Below, in pieces: positions 7,264 to 9,958 of a DNA stretch of 9,958 nt. The position numbers and the translations under genes are program-made. The DNA is taken from positions 1 to 9,958 of the forward strand of contig JASBVW010000034.1 of NCBI GenBank assembly GCA_029961005.1, written 5' to 3'. Under the pieces are notes generated by a model that ran no database searches, was not told the origin of the DNA, and was given only the letters and a program-made list of their open reading frames with translations. The DNA is from Bacillota bacterium (lineage in GTDB: Bacteria; Bacillota; UBA5301; JASBVW01). Each line of letters opens with the position of its first letter. Positions within the stretch are counted from its first letter, which is position 1.

Positions 7264-7341
7264 CGCCTGATCACCCGCTGTATAATTCGGCGGGAAGGCC
7301 CGCTCTTCCTCTTCCTTCACCTGTCATTCGCCTGTAAAAAG

Positions 7342-7372
7342 CGGGGCCGCCTCGACACACCGCGGCGCCCCG
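7342..7372 (-). terminator. Terminator-like hairpin upstream of the response regulator
   Basis: Arms CGGGGCCGC (7342-7350) and GCGG-CG-CCCCG (7362-7372) pair over 9 bp with a two-base CG bulge and an 11-base loop. On the minus strand the stem is followed by CTTTTTA (7341-7335), as in an intrinsic terminator. It would act on transcripts entering phoPR from the dinB side, so it could insulate the operon or attenuate it. The dinB -35 box lies in its loop. Confidence 0.4.
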
Positions 7373-7381
7373 TGGTAGAAT
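7352..7381 (+). promoter_or_regulatory. Sigma-A promoter for dinB
   Basis: The -35 TCGACA (7352-7357, five of six) and -10 TAGAAT (7376-7381, five of six) are 18 bases apart, with TGG before the -10 giving an extended element. The ATG follows 21 bases after the -10, leaving just enough leader for GAGGTGA. No LexA-type GAAC-N4-GTTC operator is visible, so SOS control is not supported here. Confidence 0.65.
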
Positions 7382-7402
7382 AACAACGCCGAGGTGAAGG
7401 GC

Positions 7403-8478
7403 ATGGAGTTCCCGGACTCCTGGTACCAGCGGGTCATCCTGCACGTGGATATGGACGCTTTCTTTGCCGCCATAGAGCAGCGCGATCACCCGGAGTACCG
7501 CGGTCGGCCTGTAGTGGTGGGCGGCACGGGCAAAATGGCGCGGGCGTGGTCTCCACCTGCTCCTATGAAGCGCGGCGCTTTGGCATCCGCTCCGCCATGC
7601 CCCTGTCCCAGGCGCAGCGCCTGTGCCCCCACGCCATCTTCCTGCCGGTGGACCTGCCGCATTACGTAGGGGTTTCCCGCCAGCTCCACGCCCTGCTGCA
7701 GAGCTTCTCCCCGCTGGTCGAACAGGCCTCCCTCGACGAGGCCTACCTCGACCTCACCCGGGTGCGGGACGAGTACCCCTCCCTGCGCGCCCTGGGGCGA
7801 GCCATCCAAGAGCGCATCCGGAAAGAGCTGGCCCTTTCGGCCTCCATCGGCATCTCCTTCAACAAATTCGCCGCCAAAGTGGCCTCAGACCTAGAGAAAC
7901 CCGGCGGACTCACCGTGATCGAACCGGCGGACTTTGCACGGGTGGTGCTCCCCCTGCCGCTGGAGCGCATCCCCGGGGTGGGGGAGCGGACTGCTCACCG
8001 CCTGCGGTCCCTGGGTGCCCGCACCATCGGTGATGTGAAAGCTCTGCCCAAGCAGGTGCTGCGCTCTCTCTTCGGGCGAGCGGGAGAAGAGATTTACTAC
8101 CTGGTGCGAGGGCTCGACCTGCGCCCGGTCAAACCGGAGGGGCAGCCGCGCTCAGTAGGCCATGAGCTCACCTTTCCCTGCGATCTGCAAGGAGAGAAGG
8201 AGCTTCGCCAGCACCTGGACGCGGTGGTCCGGGTAGTGGCGGCGCGTCTGGCCGAGAAAGGCTTGCAGGGGAGGACGGTCACCCTGAAGGCGCGCCTGGC
8301 CGGTTTTACCTCCGTCACCCGCCGGCTCACCCTGGACGCCCCCACCAGCGACCGGGCCCTCCTCCGCCAGGTCGCCCACCGGCTCCTCAGCCGCCTGCCT
8401 CACAGCCAACCGGTGCGGTTGCTCGGAGTAGCGGTAGGGGAGCTCTCCTCCGCCCAGCAACTAACCCTCTTCCCATGA
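7403..8478 (+). pseudogene. dinB: DNA polymerase IV (DinB), frameshifted
   Basis: DinB is a Y-family DNA polymerase that copies across damaged template. The gene is split between two frames. The first part starts at ATG 7403 behind GAGGTGA and reads to VVVGGTGK (about 7534), with metal ligand D16 in HVDMDAFFAAIEQ. The second part resumes by 7546 with VVSTCSYEARRFGIRSAMP and runs to the stop at 8478. It carries the catalytic SLDEAYLDLT, GISFNKFAAKVASDLEKPGG, the HhH-like RIPGVGERTAHRLRSLG, the little-finger domain and a C-terminal QLTLF clamp-binding motif. Joined, it would be about 358 residues, the normal size. One extra base (or two fewer) between about 7525 and 7546, close to an AAAA run, would restore the frame. 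Everything else is intact, so a sequencing error or very recent mutation is likely. A second-part-only product would lack part of the active site. Confidence 0.9.
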
Positions 8479-8484
8479 TTTGCA

Positions 8485-8571
8485 GGGGATAAACCCCCGC
8501 GCATGGGCCAGGCTATAAAAAGGCTTCGGCCGGAGCTATCCCATCAAGGTTCGCGAGGGGGAATCCGACGT
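8485..8571 (+). promoter_or_regulatory. Putative structured leader (switch-like) of the small ORF
   Basis: Several nested complementary segments are visible. A core hairpin GGC-TTCG-GCC (8522-8531) is flanked by AGGCT/AGCT (8510-8514 with 8534-8537) and ATGGG/CCCAT (8503-8507 with 8540-8544). Outside these, CCCCCGCG (8494-8501) can pair with CGC-GA-GGGGG (8552-8561), which contains the likely ribosome-binding site AGGGGG. The same C run can instead pair with GGGG at 8485-8488. It matches no riboswitch class I know. Pairing was done by hand, and GC-rich DNA makes such pairings easy. Confidence 0.35.
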
Positions 8572-8769
8572 ATGGCTCAGAACCTGAGGGAGGGGAAGAG
8601 GCCCAAGCGATCCGTGCAAGAGGAGATCGCCCGCTTTCCCCGCGTAAGGGTGAACCCGTTGGACGTGGAGTTTGCCGGCCCTCTGGGACAGCTCAAACAG
8701 ACGCCCAAGAAGACCGGCGAGCAGGAAGTGGCTGCGTTCAACGCGTTCGTCCAGGGCCGTCGGCCGTAG
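8572..8769 (+). CDS. Small basic protein of unknown function (65 aa)
   Basis: I do not recognise this product. ATG 8572 follows GAGGGGG by ten bases and gives 65 residues. The first third is rich in Arg and Lys (REGKRPKRSVQEE), followed by IARFPRVRVNPLDVEFAGPLG and a hydrophilic tail. There is no signal peptide, membrane segment or cysteine, so a small cytoplasmic, possibly nucleic-acid-binding protein is all one could suggest. An upstream in-frame ATG at 8503 would give 88 residues, but its extra part lies in the structured leader and looks noncoding. It lies 93 bases after dinB on the same strand, with an intrinsic terminator 26 bases after its stop, so it is plausibly on the dinB transcript. 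Confidence 0.5.
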   Translation: MAQNLREGKRPKRSVQEEIARFPRVRVNPLDVEFAGPLGQLKQTPKKTGEQEVAAFNAFVQGRRP

Positions 8770-8794
8770 GACCAGTAGGCAGGCTGGTTCCGAA

Positions 8795-8830
8795 CCGGAA
8801 GAGCGATAGGGAGGTCGCCTTCCGGCTTTT
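8795..8830 (+). terminator. Intrinsic terminator after the small ORF
   Basis: CCGGAAG (8795-8801) pairs with CTTCCGG (8819-8825), extended inward past one bulged A by GCGA (8803-8806) with TCGC (8815-8818) around an 8-base loop. CTTTT (8826-8830) follows, so the signal points along the plus strand. It closes the dinB/small-ORF unit before the convergent birA. Confidence 0.65.
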
Positions 8831-8843
8831 GGCGTTCCTCCGC

Positions 8844-9881
8844 TCAGGCGTAGCCGCCCCCGGGGCGGCGGAGAGAGACCTCCCCCGCGTAGACCGGCAG
8901 AGACCGGCCTTCTGCGGTACGGATCAGCAAGGCTCCATCGGAACCGATGGCCTCAGCCCGGCCGCTCAGGGGCTCTGCCCCGCCCTCTCTCCTCACTTCG
9001 ACCTCTTGCCCTAGGGTGAGGCAGTGGCTGCTGTAAAGCGCCCGGACCTCTTCCTGCCGCCCCTGCTTCAGCCGCAAGTACAGGTCTTCGAGCTCCCGGA
9101 GGAGCTGGCGAATCACCGGCGCGCGCAGGCAAAGGCGGCCTGTCTCCCGGAACAAAGAGGTGCTGTGGGCGCGCAAAGCCGGGGGAAAGTCCTCTTCGGC
9201 CTGCCTGACATTGATCCCGATCCCCGCCACCACGTAGCGGAGAAGGTCGGGTTCGGCCGCCACCTCACACAGGACCCCTCCTACCTTGCGCCCTCTCAAG
9301 AGGAGGTCATTGGGCCATTTTATCCCCGCCGGCACCTCAGGCCCCGCGGCCTGCTGGACGGCCCGCAGGGCCGCCAGGGCGGCCGCCATGGTAAAGTAGG
9401 GCGCCCACAGGGGAGAGAGCTGCGGCCGCAGGAGCACGGAGAGCCAGATGCCCTGCCGCGGCGGAGAGAACCAGGTGCTGCCCCGGCGCCCTCGCCCCGC
9501 CGTCTGCTCCTCGGCCAGCACCACCGTGCCTTCTTCGGCCCCCTCCTCCGCCAGTTGGCGCGCCAAAGTATTAGTCGAGGTGACCTTTACACGGTATTCC
9601 ACGCGCCGCCCCAAAACGGCGGTGGAGAGGCCGGCTTTGATCTCTCCAGGTAAGATGAGGTCAGAGTGAGAAGACAGCTGGTAGCCCCGGCGCGGCGTGC
9701 CTGTAATGAGGTAGCCTTCCGCCCGCAGGGCGTTGACCGCCTTCCAGACAGCCGTGCGCGAGACGACCAGCTTCGCCGCCAGCTCCCCTCCCGAGACCGG
9801 TTGATCTATTCGCTGTTTTAAGAGGTGCAGAACTATTTCCTTCAAGTTTCCTCCCTTGTTCGCTCCCTCGCCCTTCCGCAT
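8844..9881 (-). CDS. birA: Bifunctional biotin--protein ligase / biotin repressor BirA
   Basis: BirA forms biotinyl-AMP and attaches biotin to carboxylase subunits; the long form also represses biotin genes. With the start at ATG 9881 it has 345 residues: an N-terminal winged helix (about 12-68; ELAAKLVVSRTAVWKAVNALRAEG), the catalytic domain (about 90-275) with TSTN (101-104), the GRGRRG loop (129-134) for biotinyl-AMP, KWPNDL (188-193), KVGGVLCE (199-206) and VAGIGINV (218-225), and a C-terminal SH3-like domain (about 285-338). ATG 9881 has GGAGG nine bases upstream, within the end of the preceding gene. TTG 9845, right after GGGAGGAAAC, and TTG 9911 are alternatives. The four-base gap to the upstream gene indicates an operon. 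No biotin operator (GTTAAC-type inverted repeat) is seen in the window. Confidence 0.94.
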   Translation of the reverse strand: MRKGEGANKGGNLKEIVLHLLKQRIDQPVSGGELAAKLVVSRTAVWKAVNALRAEGYLITGTPRRGYQLSSHSDLILPGEIKAGLSTAVLGRRVEYRVKVTSTNTLARQLAEEGAEEGTVVLAEEQTAGRGRRGSTWFSPPRQGIWLSVLLRPQLSPLWAPYFTMAAALAALRAVQQAAGPEVPAGIKWPNDLLLRGRKVGGVLCEVAAEPDLLRYVVAGIGINVRQAEEDFPPALRAHSTSLFRETGRLCLRAPVIRQLLRELEDLYLRLKQGRQEEVRALYSSHCLTLGQEVEVRREGGAEPLSGRAEAIGSDGALLIRTAEGRSLPVYAGEVSLRRPGGGYA

Positions 9882-9885
9882 GGCC

Positions 9886-9958
9886 TCAGTCCTCCAGCCG
9901 GCGCACCACAAGCGTAGTCGGTAATTGCTGGACGTACTGGAGCAGGGTCACGCCCCCA
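9886..9958 (-). CDS. C-terminal end of an unidentified gene, cut by window
   Basis: The frame open from the right edge encodes GGVTLLQYVQQLPTTLVVRRLED and ends at TGA 9888-9886. Its tail contains the ribosome-binding site of birA and stops four bases before the birA ATG, so the two genes are very likely cotranscribed and translationally coupled. Twenty-three residues are too few for me to name the family. That it is coding rests on its tight fit to birA and its plausible amphipathic composition. Confidence 0.5.
   Translation of the reverse strand, partial: GGVTLLQYVQQLPTTLVVRRLED

Noticed and set aside
7281..7286. Perfect TATAAT on the plus strand as a dinB promoter
   Set aside because: No -35-like hexamer lies 16-18 bases upstream, and a much better promoter (7352-7381) sits next to the gene.
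8549..8567. GGTTCG...GAATCC resembling a tRNA T-arm
   Set aside because: The stem is imperfect with a GC-rich loop, and no anticodon arm, D-arm or acceptor stem surrounds it.
8503..8571. Upstream ATG start giving an 88-residue small protein
   Set aside because: The added residues look noncoding, lie in the hairpin-rich leader, and the ATG lacks a well-spaced ribosome-binding site.
9024..9653. Plus-strand open frame opposite birA
   Set aside because: birA is complete and well conserved here; the opposite translation shows no family resemblance.

Overview
The window is a densely packed, GC-rich bacterial chromosome segment. A SleB-type spore-cortex hydrolase, a bifunctional BirA, GGAGGTGAT-type ribosome-binding sites, GTG/TTG starts and a TrpB2-type synthase all point to a spore-forming Firmicute. 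A thermophilic, anaerobic Moorella/Ammonifex/Desulfotomaculum-like clostridium is my inference from gene content and composition; I cannot confirm it without a search.

Layout from left to right. Positions 1-1392 (minus) hold nearly all of a TrpB2-type tryptophan synthase beta chain, cut by the window edge and driven by an excellent sigma-A promoter. Diverging from it at 1599-2081 (plus) is a 160-residue beta-rich protein of unknown function with no lysine or cysteine. Its end overlaps, tail to tail, a DUF763 protein (2050-3246, minus) with a helix-hairpin-helix near its C-terminus. Upstream on the same strand come a triple-LysM, SleB-type cortex hydrolase (3287-4270), PhoU (4407-5096), and a PhoR-like kinase and PhoP-like regulator whose genes overlap at TAATG (5198-7263). 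The right third holds a frameshifted dinB (7403-8478, plus), a small orphan ORF (8572-8769, plus) behind a potentially structured leader and ahead of an intrinsic terminator, then birA (8844-9881, minus) preceded at 4 nt by the tail of an unidentified gene (9886-9958).

How the genes work together. The coherent unit is the phosphate-signalling set: response regulator, kinase with almost no extracytoplasmic domain, and PhoU, which is known to restrain such kinases. PhoU has its own promoter, and no Pst transporter genes are present. SleB acts at spore germination. The others (TrpB2, DUF763, DinB, BirA) look like independent housekeeping genes.

No tRNA, rRNA, CRISPR array, transposase or integrase was seen, and no gene-free stretch exceeds about 210 bases. 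The most intriguing noncoding signal is at 8485-8571: alternative pairings could hide or free the ribosome-binding site of the small ORF, as in a translational riboswitch. A similar but weaker arrangement precedes the response regulator gene. Both are hypotheses from hand-drawn pairing.
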